Counted from the first letter of the stretch, positions 34,212-42,801 are shown. The stretch is DNA of 64,000 nt from Isoptericola jiangsuensis (GCF_002563715.1 NZ_PDJJ01000001.1:2542001-2606000); one strand, 5' to 3'. Numbers and translations are program-made. The notes: generated by a model from the letters alone, not told the origin.

Positions 34212-35735
34212 TCAGACCTCGGTCTCGCGGAAGGTCCGCAGCGCGACGACGGCGGCGACCAGGGCGAGGACGACGCCGATGCCCGCGGTGACGCCCACGC
34301 CCGCGGCGAACGCGTCACGGGCGGACGTCAGCAGCGCGTCGGCGGTGTCGGCGGGCAGGCCGGAGGCGACCTGGACGGCTCCGCCGAGGGTCTCGGCCGC
34401 GTTGGCGGCGTCGGCCGCGCCCACGCCGTCGGGCACGACGACCCCGCGGTGGTAGGCCGCGGTGAGGATCGACCCGAGGACGGCGGTGCCGAGGACGGCA
34501 CCCAGCTCGTAGGCGGTCTCGGAGATCGCGGACGCCGCGCCGGCCTTCTCGGCGCGCACGGACGACACGATGAGGTCGTTGCTGATGGTCTCGGCCGCGC
34601 CGATGCCGACGGACAGCACGACGAACGCGACGACGAGCGGCGCGAGCTGCCCGGAGCCGCCCCAGAGCGTGACGATGCCGTAGCCGGTGGCGGACAGCAG
34701 CAGCGCGACGGCGACGACCCGTGACGGCGGGGCGTGCCGGACGACCCGGACGACGCCGAGGCCGGCGAGCACCATGCCGATCGTGCCCGGCAGGAGCGCG
34801 AGACCCGCCTCCACGGGGCTGAGTCCGTGCACGAGCTGGAGGTCCTGGGACACGAAGAACAGGAACCCGACGAGCGAGAAGACGCTGAGCAGGTTGACGA
34901 CGACGCCGCCGGAGAACGCGGGGACGCGGAACAGCCGCACGTCCAGCATGGGGACGGGTCGGGCGAGCTGGCGGCGCACGAACGCGACGCCGGATCCGAG
35001 GCCGATCGCGGCGGCGACGGCCGCGGCGGGAGACGGGCCGTGCGCGACCTCCTTGATGGCCCACACCAGCGGCGTCATGGTGGTCATGGCGAGCGCGACG
35101 GAGACGAGGTCGAGCGGCCCCGGCGCGGGGTCCTTGGACTCGGGCAGCGTGAGCGGCGCGAGCACGAGGAACACGACGAGGACGGGCACGGCGAGCAGGA
35201 AGACGGAGCCCCACCAGAAGTGCTGGAGCAGGGTGCCGCCGACGATGGGGCCGAGCGCGGAGCCGGCCGCGAAACCGGTGGCCCAGATGGCGATGGCGAG
35301 ACGGCGCTCGACGCGGTCGGTGAACACGTTGCGCAGCAGCGACAGGGTGGACGGCATGAGCATGGCGCCGAAGAACCCGAGCAGGGCGCGGGACGCGACG
35401 AGCGCCCCGGCGGTGGGCGCGAACGCGGCCAGCGCGGAGACGGCGGCGAACCCGACCGACCCGACCAGGAGCAGGCGGCGGCGACCGACGCGGTCGGCGA
35501 GCGAGCCCATGGGCACCAGCAGCCCGGCGAGGACGAGCGGGTAGACGTCCACGATCCAGAGCAGCTGGGTGCCGGTGGGCTCCAGCGAGGCGGAGATCTG
35601 GGGCAGGGCGAAGCTGAGGACGGTGTTGTCCACGGACACGAGCAGCACGGGCAGCATGAGGACGGCGAGCGCGGTCCAGCGGCGGGCGCCGAGGGTGGCG
35701 GCGGGCTGCGTCGGAGTCGTCACCTGGGTGGTCAC
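34212..35735 (-). CDS. MFS transporter, DHA2 (EmrB/QacA-type) 14-helix exporter
   Basis: A 507-residue drug:proton antiporter with 14 predicted membrane helices. Landmarks are LPVLLVSVDNTVLSFALPQI in helix 1, the motif A loop GSLADRVGRRRLLLVGS, and the motif C region GFAAGSALGPIVGGTLLQHF. Substrates of such pumps are typically lipophilic cations or antibiotics; the specific one is unknown. The start GTG 35735 is backed by an excellent GGAAGGA ribosome-binding site. It is divergent from a TetR regulator across a 104-bp region containing a palindromic operator. Confidence 0.9.
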   Translation of the reverse strand: MTTQVTTPTQPAATLGARRWTALAVLMLPVLLVSVDNTVLSFALPQISASLEPTGTQLLWIVDVYPLVLAGLLVPMGSLADRVGRRRLLLVGSVGFAAVSALAAFAPTAGALVASRALLGFFGAMLMPSTLSLLRNVFTDRVERRLAIAIWATGFAAGSALGPIVGGTLLQHFWWGSVFLLAVPVLVVFLVLAPLTLPESKDPAPGPLDLVSVALAMTTMTPLVWAIKEVAHGPSPAAAVAAAIGLGSGVAFVRRQLARPVPMLDVRLFRVPAFSGGVVVNLLSVFSLVGFLFFVSQDLQLVHGLSPVEAGLALLPGTIGMVLAGLGVVRVVRHAPPSRVVAVALLLSATGYGIVTLWGGSGQLAPLVVAFVVLSVGIGAAETISNDLIVSSVRAEKAGAASAISETAYELGAVLGTAVLGSILTAAYHRGVVVPDGVGAADAANAAETLGGAVQVASGLPADTADALLTSARDAFAAGVGVTAGIGVVLALVAAVVALRTFRETEV

Positions 35736-35788
35736 GACGGTTCCTTCCACGACGACGGACGGCCAGGGCGACGCGTCGCGCCGAACTT

Positions 35789-35810
35789 CTGTACCGTCCA
35801 GCCGGTACAG
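35789..35810. promoter_or_regulatory. TetR operator between divergent MFS and TetR genes
   Basis: A perfect inverted repeat: CTGTACCG (35789-35796), a 6-bp spacer, then CGGTACAG (35803-35810). The right half overlaps a TACAGT -10 candidate (35806-35811) for tetR. Length and symmetry fit a TetR dimer site controlling both genes. Confidence 0.75.
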
Positions 35811-35839
35811 TATCACTGGACGACGATAAGGTGCCACCT

Positions 35840-36370
35840 ATGCCTCCCGCCCCCGCGGCCCGCGCCAAGGTCCTCCAGGCCTTCGCCGACCTCCTCGTCG
35901 ACTCCGGCGAGCGCTCCGCCACCCTCGACGCCGTCGCCGAGCGGGCCGGCGTCTCCAAGGGCGGCCTGCTCTACCACTTCCCCTCCAAGGACGCGCTCGT
36001 CGAGGGCGTCGTCGACCACCTGCGCGACCTCATCACCGCCGACGTCGCGAGGATGCGCGCCGCCGAGGAGGGTCCCGTCGCCTACCTGCTGCGGACGTCG
36101 TCCGACGTCGGCAGCGCGTTCGACCGCACCTACCTCGCCGTCACCCAGCTCGCCCAGGGCCCCTACCCGTGGGCCCGCGCCACCCTCGACCACGCGCAGG
36201 AGGCCTGGACCGAGGCCGTCACCACCGAGGTGCACGACGCCGCCGTCGCCCGCGCCATCGTGCTCCTGTCCGACGGCATCTACTACCGCGCCTCCACCGG
36301 CATCGCCGCCCCGCCGCTGGCCGAGCTCCTCGCCCTCGTCGGCCGGCTCCGCTCCCCCGCCACCGCCTGA
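35840..36370 (+). CDS. TetR/AcrR family transcriptional regulator
   Basis: A 176-residue TetR repressor. The N-terminal helix-turn-helix is clear: ATLDAVAERAGVSKGGLLYH followed by FPSKDALVEGVV. The C-terminal ligand domain is variable. A GTG at 35831 is in frame, but ATG 35840 is preferred because AAGGTG at 35828-35833 is then a correctly spaced ribosome-binding site. It probably represses itself and the divergent DHA2 exporter through the palindrome at 35789-35810. A START-like gene follows 2 nt after its stop, presumably in the same message. Confidence 0.9.
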   Translation: MPPAPAARAKVLQAFADLLVDSGERSATLDAVAERAGVSKGGLLYHFPSKDALVEGVVDHLRDLITADVARMRAAEEGPVAYLLRTSSDVGSAFDRTYLAVTQLAQGPYPWARATLDHAQEAWTEAVTTEVHDAAVARAIVLLSDGIYYRASTGIAAPPLAELLALVGRLRSPATA

Positions 36371-36372
36371 CC

Positions 36373-36897
36373 GTGACCACCACGACACCGGAGCCGTTCC
36401 GCCTGGTGTCCACGTGGCTCCTGCGCGCCCCCGCGCCCGTCGTGTGGCGCCTCCTCGCCGACCCGGGGTTCACCTGGCCCGGCTGGTGGCCGCTGCTGCG
36501 CACCGTGGACACCCACCCCCGCACCGACGCCGACGGGCGGGCCGCCCCCGGCGCGAGCGTGACCCTGCGCGTGCGCAGCCCCGCCGGCCGCGCCCTGCAG
36601 GTCCGCCTCGCCCTCGACGCCGTCACCCCGCCCGGTGACGTGGACGGCGTCGGGCACGCCCGGTTCACCGCCGACGGCGACCTCGCCGGCACCGCGCTCG
36701 TCGTCGTTCGCCCCGTGCCGGGCGGCTGCGTCGTCGCCCTGCGCTGGGACGTCACGCCCGCCGCCGACCACCCCGGCCTGGCCGCCCACCGCCACCTGTC
36801 GACGCTCGCGCACGCCGCCGTCATGCGCGCGGGCGAGGCCGGGCTGCGACGGCACCTGCGCCGAACGACCGCACCGACCGGCCGCCACCAGCGCTGA
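36373..36897 (+). CDS. SRPBCC/START-like domain protein
   Basis: A 174-residue protein with the helix-grip (SRPBCC/polyketide cyclase-like) pattern: LVSTWLLRAPAPVVWRLLADP at the N-terminus, then WPGWWPLL and alternating beta strands. A long C-terminal helix HRHLSTLAHAAVMRAGEAGL closes a hydrophobic pocket in such folds. The ligand is unknown; small hydrophobic molecules are typical. It follows tetR by 2 nt, so it may belong to the same exporter regulon. Its TGA stop lies inside the first unit of the downstream 20-bp repeat array. Confidence 0.75.
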   Translation: MTTTTPEPFRLVSTWLLRAPAPVVWRLLADPGFTWPGWWPLLRTVDTHPRTDADGRAAPGASVTLRVRSPAGRALQVRLALDAVTPPGDVDGVGHARFTADGDLAGTALVVVRPVPGGCVVALRWDVTPAADHPGLAAHRHLSTLAHAAVMRAGEAGLRRHLRRTTAPTGRHQR

Positions 36898-37060
36898 GTC
36901 GCGTGGATCTGCGCTGAGTCGCGTGGATCTGCGCTGAGTCGCGGAAGATTGCGCCGAGTCGCGAGTCAGCGCGGTTTCGCGCGAGTCAGCGTTGGGCGGC
37001 GCGAGTCAGCGCGGTTTCGCGGGAGTCAGCGCTGGCCGGCGCGAGTCAGCGCTGGTCGCC
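36891..37060. repeat. 20-bp repeat array with internal inversion
   Basis: Same repeat family as 10341-10520, again at exact 20-bp period. Three and a half units read forward (36891-36960, beginning GCGCTGAGTCGCGTGGATCT). After a switch at about 36960, five units read as the reverse complement (36961-37060, each beginning with GCGAGTCAGC or GGGAGTCAGC). The array fills the whole gap between two convergent genes. Its first unit supplies the TGA stop of the START-like gene, and it ends 1 bp before the ku stop. Confidence 0.95.
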
Positions 37061-37061
37061 G

Positions 37062-37895
37062 TCAGCCCGTCTTCTTGCGCTTCTGGCCCGACCCGGACGA
37101 CGTCTTCGCGGCCTTCTTCTGGGAGTCCACGGAGCGGCGCAGCGCCTCCATGAGGTCGACGACCTCCGCGCCCTCGCCCTCGGGCTGCTCGCCGAAGGTC
37201 TCGGCGGGGTCCATGGTGTCGCCCTGCTCGATCTTGGCGTCGATGAGCTGGCGGAGCTGGGCCTGGTAGTCGTCGGTGTAGTCGCCGGGCTCGAAGTCCG
37301 CCTCGTAGCTGGACACGAGCTGGGCGGACATCGCGAGCTCCTTGTCGGACACGGTCGTGGAGCCGTCGAGGGCGGGGAAGGCGGCCTCGCGGATCTCGTC
37401 GGCCCACAGCAAGGTCTGGAGGGTGAGCACCTCGTCGCGCACGCGCAGCGCGGCCAGGCGGGTGCGCTGGCGCAGCGCGAACTTCACGATGGCGGTGCGG
37501 TCGGTCTCCTCCAGGGTGCGGCGCAGCAAGACGTACGCCTTGGGGCTCTTGGAGTCGGGTTCGAGGTAATAGGTGCGGTCGAACAGGATGGGGTCGACCT
37601 GGTCGGTCGGCACGAACTCGACGACCTCGATCTCGCGGTTGGCCTCGGCGGGCAGCGCGGCGAAGTCGGACTTCGTGAGGACGACGGCCTGCTCGCCGTC
37701 GTCGTACGACTTGTCGATGTGCTCGAACGGCACGGTCTCGCCGCACACCTCGCAGACGCGCCGGTAGCGGATGCGTCCGCCGTCGGCGTCGTGCACCTGG
37801 TGCAGGGGGACGTCGTGGTCCTCCGTCGCGCTGTACACCTTGACCGGGACGTTGACGAGGCCGAACGTCACGGCGCCCTTCCAGATCGCCCTCAT
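37062..37895 (-). CDS. ku: Ku DNA end-binding protein (NHEJ)
   Basis: Bacterial Ku, a 277-residue homodimeric ring that binds double-strand ends and recruits LigD. The sequence opens MRAIWKGAVTFGLVNVPVKV, the family signature. A zinc-like YRRVCEVCGETV pair follows, then VVEFVPTDQVDPI, FDRTYYLEPD and LIDAKIEQGD. A lysine-rich C-terminal tail (QKKAAKT, GQKRKKTG) is typical of actinobacterial Ku and can aid DNA threading. The start ATG 37895 is unambiguous from the conserved N-terminus. ligD lies 1.4 kb away on the opposite strand. Confidence 0.96.
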   Translation of the reverse strand: MRAIWKGAVTFGLVNVPVKVYSATEDHDVPLHQVHDADGGRIRYRRVCEVCGETVPFEHIDKSYDDGEQAVVLTKSDFAALPAEANREIEVVEFVPTDQVDPILFDRTYYLEPDSKSPKAYVLLRRTLEETDRTAIVKFALRQRTRLAALRVRDEVLTLQTLLWADEIREAAFPALDGSTTVSDKELAMSAQLVSSYEADFEPGDYTDDYQAQLRQLIDAKIEQGDTMDPAETFGEQPEGEGAEVVDLMEALRRSVDSQKKAAKTSSGSGQKRKKTG

Positions 37896-37977
37896 GACCC
37901 CATGGTCACGCGACGGACGGCGGGGCGCGAGCGGTCGGGGCGGCGGGCGGCGGTGCGGTGCGCGCCCGAGGGCGCCG

Positions 37978-38199
37978 TCAGCCGAGCAGCCCGAGGACGC
38001 CGACGACGCCCACGAGGACGGCCAGCACCACCGAGACGCCGACGAGCACGGCGTGCACGGTGTAGAAGCGGGTGGGGCGACCGGCGGCGTCGCGGGCACG
38101 CGGGTCGGTGGTCACGCGGCGCCAGAACCGGGGCCACACCACCAGGTTCCACACGGCGGCGACGAGCAGGACGACGGACCAGACGACGGGGATCTCCAC
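37978..38199 (-). CDS. SCO4848 family small membrane protein
   Basis: A 73-residue protein with two hydrophobic segments. The pattern VVWPRFWRRVTTDPRARD followed by PTRFYTVHAVLVGVSV matches the SCO4848 family found across actinobacteria; no function is known. The start GTG 38199 precedes the first membrane segment. The gene lies between ku and a secreted esterase on the same strand. Confidence 0.75.
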   Translation of the reverse strand: MEIPVVWSVVLLVAAVWNLVVWPRFWRRVTTDPRARDAAGRPTRFYTVHAVLVGVSVVLAVLVGVVGVLGLLG

Positions 38200-38235
38200 C
38201 CGGCGAGTATCCCCCGTCTCCCCCACCTGCCGTCC

Positions 38236-38272
38236 CGGCCGCCGCCCGGACTCTGCGGTCGGGCGGCGGCCG
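38236..38272 (-). terminator. Terminator of the secreted esterase gene
   Basis: A perfect 13-bp GC stem (38236-38248 with 38260-38272) with an 11-nt loop begins 16 nt after the esterase stop codon on the minus strand. Confidence 0.75.
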
Positions 38273-38287
38273 TGGTGCGTCGTCGCG

Positions 38288-39166
38288 TCAGGAGCCGAGG
38301 GCGTCCAGCACGGCGTCGGCCATCGCGGCCTCGCCGCGCGCGTTCGGGTGCACCGGCACGGTGTTGGTGCCCCACAGCAGCGGCTCCACCCAGCGGGTCG
38401 TCGACGACGCGCACGCGTCGTGCCCCTCGCTGCGCTGCGCGAGGTCGACGAACGTCGCGCCGGTGTCGGCGGCCGCCTGCTCGACGACGCCGTTGAGCGT
38501 GGCCTGCAGGTCCCGCAGGTAGGGGACGTCGCCGCGTGCGATCGGCAGCTTCGCGAAGCAGCCCTTCGTGGGCGGCAGGATCCACGGGTACCCGAGCACG
38601 AGGACCTGCGCCTGCGGGGCCCGGGCCCGGACGTCGGCGAGCGCCTGGCGCACGGCGGGGTAGGTGGTCTGCTCGACGGTGTCGGTGAAGCGGTCGCCGT
38701 AGCGACGCTCGCACGGGTTGCCGTACCCGAGCGTGGCGGCGCCGGCGGCGGCGCACGCAAGGATCGCGGTGATGAACGTGCTGGAGTCGTTGCCGCCGAT
38801 GGTGAGGGTGACGAGGTCGGTGTCGGCGGTGAGGGCGTCGAGCTGGGCGGGCACGCGCCAGTACTGGGCGCTGTAGAGGTCGGCGGTCTCGGCTCCGCCG
38901 CAGGTGACGTCGGTGAGGTCGGCGTCGAGCGCGGCGGCGGCGACGTGCGGGAAGTTGCGGATGCTGCGCTGGCAGATCGGGCGGGCGTCGGGGTCGAGCG
39001 GCAGGACGCCGGACCCGGCGGAGTACGAGTCGCCGAGGGCGACGTAGTCGAGCGGGCCGTCGTCGGCGCCGGCGGGCGGGGCGAGGACGCCGGCGGCGAG
39101 GGCCGCGACCAGGGCGGTGAGCGCTGCCGTGAGGCCGTGGCGGGTCCTGCGGGGGGCTGCGTGCAT
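38288..39166 (-). CDS. Secreted SGNH/GDSL-type esterase or lipase
   Basis: A 292-residue secreted hydrolase of the SGNH superfamily. The signal peptide spans about residues 1-34 (basic start, alanine/leucine core, PAGA end). Block I is ALGDSYSAGSG (nucleophile S47), the block III-type motif is GGND (124-127), and the C-terminal histidine lies in PVHPNARGE (H about 273). Several cysteines probably form disulfides, as in the Streptomyces scabies esterase/SCO lipase group. The substrate is unknown. The start ATG 39166 has a strong GAAGGAG ribosome-binding site and a hairpin terminator follows. Confidence 0.88.
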   Translation of the reverse strand: MHAAPRRTRHGLTAALTALVAALAAGVLAPPAGADDGPLDYVALGDSYSAGSGVLPLDPDARPICQRSIRNFPHVAAAALDADLTDVTCGGAETADLYSAQYWRVPAQLDALTADTDLVTLTIGGNDSSTFITAILACAAAGAATLGYGNPCERRYGDRFTDTVEQTTYPAVRQALADVRARAPQAQVLVLGYPWILPPTKGCFAKLPIARGDVPYLRDLQATLNGVVEQAAADTGATFVDLAQRSEGHDACASSTTRWVEPLLWGTNTVPVHPNARGEAAMADAVLDALGS

Positions 39167-39335
39167 GAGACAACTCCTTCGTCGTTCGTGCCGAGCGGGG
39201 CGCGCGTCGTCGAGCGCCTGCGACCGAGCGTGCGGCCACCGGCGCCCGCACACAACCCGGGACGCGGCGTCGCGGGTACCGGGCCGGGCGGCGCCCGGAC
39301 CTGCGGCGCGCCGCCGCCCGGGCCACGATGTCCCC

Positions 39336-41951
39336 GTGAGCCCGCCCACCCAGCGCGTGACCGTCGCGGGGCGCACCCTGTCCCTGTCCAACCTGGACAA
39401 GGTGCTCTACCCCGCGACCGGCACCACCAAGGCGGAGGTGCTGCACTACCTCACCCGCGTCGCGCCCGCGCTGGTCGCGCACGCCGCGCACCGTCCCGCG
39501 ACCCGCAAGCGCTGGCCCGACGGCACGGGCGGGCAGGCGTTCTTCCAGAAGAACCTCGACGCGTCGACACCGACGTGGGTGCCGCGCCGCACCATCCGGC
39601 ACTCGTCGTCGTCGAACGACTACGTCCTCGTCGACGACCTCGCCACGCTCACCTGGCTCGGCCAGACCGCGACCCTGGAGATCCACGTCCCGCAGTGGCA
39701 GTTCGGTCGCACGGGCGTCCCGCTGCCGCCCGACCGCCTCGTGCTCGACCTCGACCCGGGGCCCGGGGTCGGTCTGCCGGAGTGCGCGCAGGTCGCCCGG
39801 TGGGCGCGCGACATCCTCACCGGCATGGGCCTGGACCCGCTGCCCGTCACCAGCGGGTCCAAGGGCATCCACCTGTACGCGGCGCTCACCGGGCACGGCA
39901 CCCTCACCAGCGACGCCGTGTCGGCGGTCGCCCGCGAGCTCGCCCGGCACCTCGCCGGCGAGCATCCCGACCTCGTCGTCGCCGACATGAAGAAGTCCGT
40001 GCGTCCCGGCCGGGTGTTCATCGACTGGTCCCAGAACAACGGCGCGAAGACCACCATCACCCCCTACTCGCTGCGGGGCCGCGAGCACCCGACCGTCGCG
40101 GCTCCGCGCACGTGGGGCGAGCTCGACGACCCCGGGCTGCGTCACCTCACCGCCGACGAGGTCGCCGACCGGTACGAGGCCGACGGGGACCTCCTCGCCC
40201 CGCTGCTCGCCGGGCACCTCTCCCAGCTCGAACCCACCCCGGAACGCCTCGCCACGTTCGCCCGGCTCGGCACCTACCGCGCCAGGCGCGACCCGGACCG
40301 CACCCCCGAACCGTTCGACGACGGCACCGCGCCGGCGGTCACGGCCGACGCGCCCACGTTCGTCGTGCAGGAGCACCACGCCCGCCGCCTGCACTGGGAC
40401 TTCCGGCTCGAGCACGACGGCGTCCTGGTGAGCTGGGCACTGCCCCGCGGCGAGCCCACCGACCCCGGCCGCAACCACCTGGCGGTGCAGACCGAGGACC
40501 ACCCGCTCGCCTACGGCGGCTTCGAGGGGTCGATCCCGGCGGGCGAGTACGGCGCCGGCGAGGTGACCATCTGGGACGCCGGCACGTACGAGCTGGAGAA
40601 GTGGCGCGACGACGAGGTCATCGTCACGCTGCACAGCGAGCGCCGCGGACCACGCCGCCTCGCGCTCGTCCGCACCGGCGGGCGGGGCGGCGACGACGAG
40701 AACTCCTGGCTGATCCACCGCACCAAGGACCAGCCGCGCGACGCCCGCCCTGCGGTGCCCGACGACGGCGGCGCACCGCACGACGTCGCCCCCGCCACCG
40801 GCGGTCCGGTCCCGCCGCGACCCGACGGCTCCGCGGCACCCGACGGCGCGGCCACCGCCCCGACCGCGGACGCCGCGGCGCTCCCGGCGCCGCCCGGCCC
40901 CGCACCCCGCCCCATGCTCGCCACGGCCGCCTCCCCCGGCGAGCTCGCACGCCTCGACGCCACCGACTGGGCGTTCGAGGTCAAGTGGGACGGGTTCCGC
41001 ACGATCGCCGAGGTCCTGCCGCCCGACCCCGACGACACGGCCGACGCCCCCGGCCCCCGCGTGCGGCTCACGTCCCGCTCCGGGCGCGACCTCACGGCCA
41101 CGTTCCCCGAGCTGCAGGCGCTCGCGGACCGCGTCCCCGCGGACGAGCTGCCCGTGGCGCTCGACGGGGAGGTCGTGGCGCTCGACACCGCGGGCCGCCC
41201 CAGCTTCCGCCGTCTCCAGCAGCGCGCGAACCTCGTCAGGCCCCGCGAGGTGGAGCGGGCCCGCCGGGCGGTGGGGGTGGACCTGGTGCTGTTCGACGTC
41301 CTGCGCGTCGCGGGGATCGACGTCACCGACCACCCGTACGACGAGCGCCGCGCGATCCTGCGCCGGGTGGTCGCGCCGCGCCGTCCGGTGCACGTGCCCG
41401 ACGCCCTGACGGGCACCGTGGCCGAGGCGTCCGCCGAGTCCCGCCGCCTCGGGCTGGAGGGGCTGGTGGCCAAGCGGCGCCGCGCGCCGTACGCGAGCGG
41501 CCACCGGTCGCGCGACTGGTTGAAGGTCAAGCACGTGGGCGCCCAGGAGTGCGTCGTGGTGGGCTGGCGGCCGCTGCGCGCCGGGACGCCGACGCAGGAC
41601 CCGCGCTCCGTCGGCGGCCTGCTGCTCGCCGTGCCCGACGGCGACCGCCTGCGGTACGTGGGACGCGTCGGCACAGGGATGTCGGACCGGGAGCGTCGTG
41701 AGCTCGCCGCGCGGCTCGCGGACGCCGAGGTCGCCCGCGCCCCGGTCGACGACGTCCCCCGGCCGGACGCCGTCGGCGCCCGATGGGTGGAGCCGACCAC
41801 CGTCGTCGAGGTGGTGCACGCCGGCTGGACGGGCGACGAGCCCGGGGAGGGGAGCCTGCGCCACACCGTGTGGCGGGGGCTGCGGCCCGACAAGGACCCG
41901 GCGTCGGTGGTGATCGAGGCGACGGACGGGGCGCGTCCGGACGCCGGGTGA
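39336..41951 (+). CDS. ligD: ATP-dependent DNA ligase LigD (polymerase-phosphoesterase-ligase)
   Basis: An 871-residue multifunctional NHEJ enzyme. It has the mycobacterial order: primase-like polymerase (about 1-310, catalytic LDLDPGPG D138/D140 and D230 in FIDWSQN), 3'-phosphoesterase (about 335-465, HHARRLHWDFRLEHDG), an A/P-rich linker (about 470-525), and the ATP-dependent ligase (about 526-871, nucleotidyl lysine in FEVKWDGFR, K550). All catalytic signatures appear intact. It fills, extends and seals ends held by Ku. The start GTG 39336 has CACGAT 6 nt upstream, suggesting a leaderless message. Confidence 0.95.
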   Translation: MSPPTQRVTVAGRTLSLSNLDKVLYPATGTTKAEVLHYLTRVAPALVAHAAHRPATRKRWPDGTGGQAFFQKNLDASTPTWVPRRTIRHSSSSNDYVLVDDLATLTWLGQTATLEIHVPQWQFGRTGVPLPPDRLVLDLDPGPGVGLPECAQVARWARDILTGMGLDPLPVTSGSKGIHLYAALTGHGTLTSDAVSAVARELARHLAGEHPDLVVADMKKSVRPGRVFIDWSQNNGAKTTITPYSLRGREHPTVAAPRTWGELDDPGLRHLTADEVADRYEADGDLLAPLLAGHLSQLEPTPERLATFARLGTYRARRDPDRTPEPFDDGTAPAVTADAPTFVVQEHHARRLHWDFRLEHDGVLVSWALPRGEPTDPGRNHLAVQTEDHPLAYGGFEGSIPAGEYGAGEVTIWDAGTYELEKWRDDEVIVTLHSERRGPRRLALVRTGGRGGDDENSWLIHRTKDQPRDARPAVPDDGGAPHDVAPATGGPVPPRPDGSAAPDGAATAPTADAAALPAPPGPAPRPMLATAASPGELARLDATDWAFEVKWDGFRTIAEVLPPDPDDTADAPGPRVRLTSRSGRDLTATFPELQALADRVPADELPVALDGEVVALDTAGRPSFRRLQQRANLVRPREVERARRAVGVDLVLFDVLRVAGIDVTDHPYDERRAILRRVVAPRRPVHVPDALTGTVAEASAESRRLGLEGLVAKRRRAPYASGHRSRDWLKVKHVGAQECVVVGWRPLRAGTPTQDPRSVGGLLLAVPDGDRLRYVGRVGTGMSDRERRELAARLADAEVARAPVDDVPRPDAVGARWVEPTTVVEVVHAGWTGDEPGEGSLRHTVWRGLRPDKDPASVVIEATDGARPDAG

Positions 41952-41952
41952 C

Positions 41953-42030
41953 CCCGGCCGGGCGTCGGGCCCGGCTGGCGTCGGGCCCGGCTGGCGTCAG
42001 GCCCGGCTGGCGTCAGGCCCGACGGGCGTC
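41953..42030. repeat. 16-bp tandem repeat at the ligD/gntR junction
   Basis: Three close copies of a 16-bp unit (CCCGGCTGGCGTCRGG, beginning 41970, 41986 and 42002) are flanked by degenerate copies on both sides. The array crosses the gntR stop codon, so the last gntR codons are part of it. Confidence 0.85.
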
Positions 42031-42657
42031 CAGCTCGGCGCGGCTGGTGCGCAGGTGCTCCAGCGCGATCCTTTCCGCGGTCCGTGCGTCGCGGTCACGC
42101 ACGGCGGCGAGCAGCTCGCCGTGCTCGCGCGCCATCGCGGCGACGTCGTCGTGCTGGCCGAGGAGCCACCGCACCCGGCTCCCGAGCACGGCGTGCAGCT
42201 CGGTGACCACGGGGTTGGCGGCGGCCTCCACGACGCGTTCGTGGAAGTCCGCCCCGGCGCGGCGGGCCGCGGGCACGTCGCCGCGGCGGGCGGCGTCGTC
42301 CTCGGCCTGCCACGCGGCGGCCAGGGCGGCGAGCTGCGCGTCGGTGCGCCGCAGGGCGGCCAGCCGGAACTGCAGCGGCTCGGTGGCGCCGCGGACCTCC
42401 TGGAGGTGGGCGACGTCCTGGGCGCTGAACGTGCGCACCACGGCCCAGGTGCGCGGCCGCGGGGTGACGAGCCCTTCGGCGACGAGGACGCGCAGGGCGT
42501 CGCGGACGGGGATCCGGCTGACCCCGAGGTCGGCGGCGAGGTCGCGCTCGACGAGCCGGCTGCCGGGGGCGCGGACGCCCTCGACGATCTGCTCGCGCAC
42601 GACGCGGGCGACCCGGGCCGACTCGGGCTCGAACGGCGCAGAGGGTGCCGGCGTCAT
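42013..42657 (-). CDS. GntR family (FCD type) transcriptional regulator
   Basis: A 214-residue GntR regulator. The winged helix (about 15-80) includes REQIVEGVRAPGSRLVERDL, DLGVSRIPVRDALRVL and EGLVTPRPRTWAVV. The all-helical FCD effector domain (about 90-205) has the ADFHERVVEAAANP and EHGELLAAVRDRD segments that carry metal/ligand residues in relatives. It is divergent from an amidohydrolase gene and very probably controls it. A perfect TGGAAT-ACC-ATTCCA palindrome lies between them. Confidence 0.9.
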   Translation of the reverse strand: MTPAPSAPFEPESARVARVVREQIVEGVRAPGSRLVERDLAADLGVSRIPVRDALRVLVAEGLVTPRPRTWAVVRTFSAQDVAHLQEVRGATEPLQFRLAALRRTDAQLAALAAAWQAEDDAARRGDVPAARRAGADFHERVVEAAANPVVTELHAVLGSRVRWLLGQHDDVAAMAREHGELLAAVRDRDARTAERIALEHLRTSRAELDARRA

Positions 42658-42733
42658 GCCGACATCCTGCCAGGCCCGCCTGCCGGACCCTGGCGGGCTC
42701 CGGTGCAGGCCTCGACCGCGCCCCAAGACCAAA

Positions 42734-42748
42734 TGGAATACCATTCCA
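42734..42748. promoter_or_regulatory. GntR operator (TGGAAT-ACC-ATTCCA)
   Basis: A perfect 6-bp inverted repeat with a 3-bp centre, in an AT-containing patch of an otherwise GC-rich intergenic region between divergent gntR and the amidohydrolase gene. Symmetry and size fit FCD-type GntR sites. Confidence 0.75.
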
Positions 42749-42801
42749 GGCGGCCCACGCCCACCCCACGCCCCGCCGTCCGCACCGAGGAAGGACCACG
42801 C

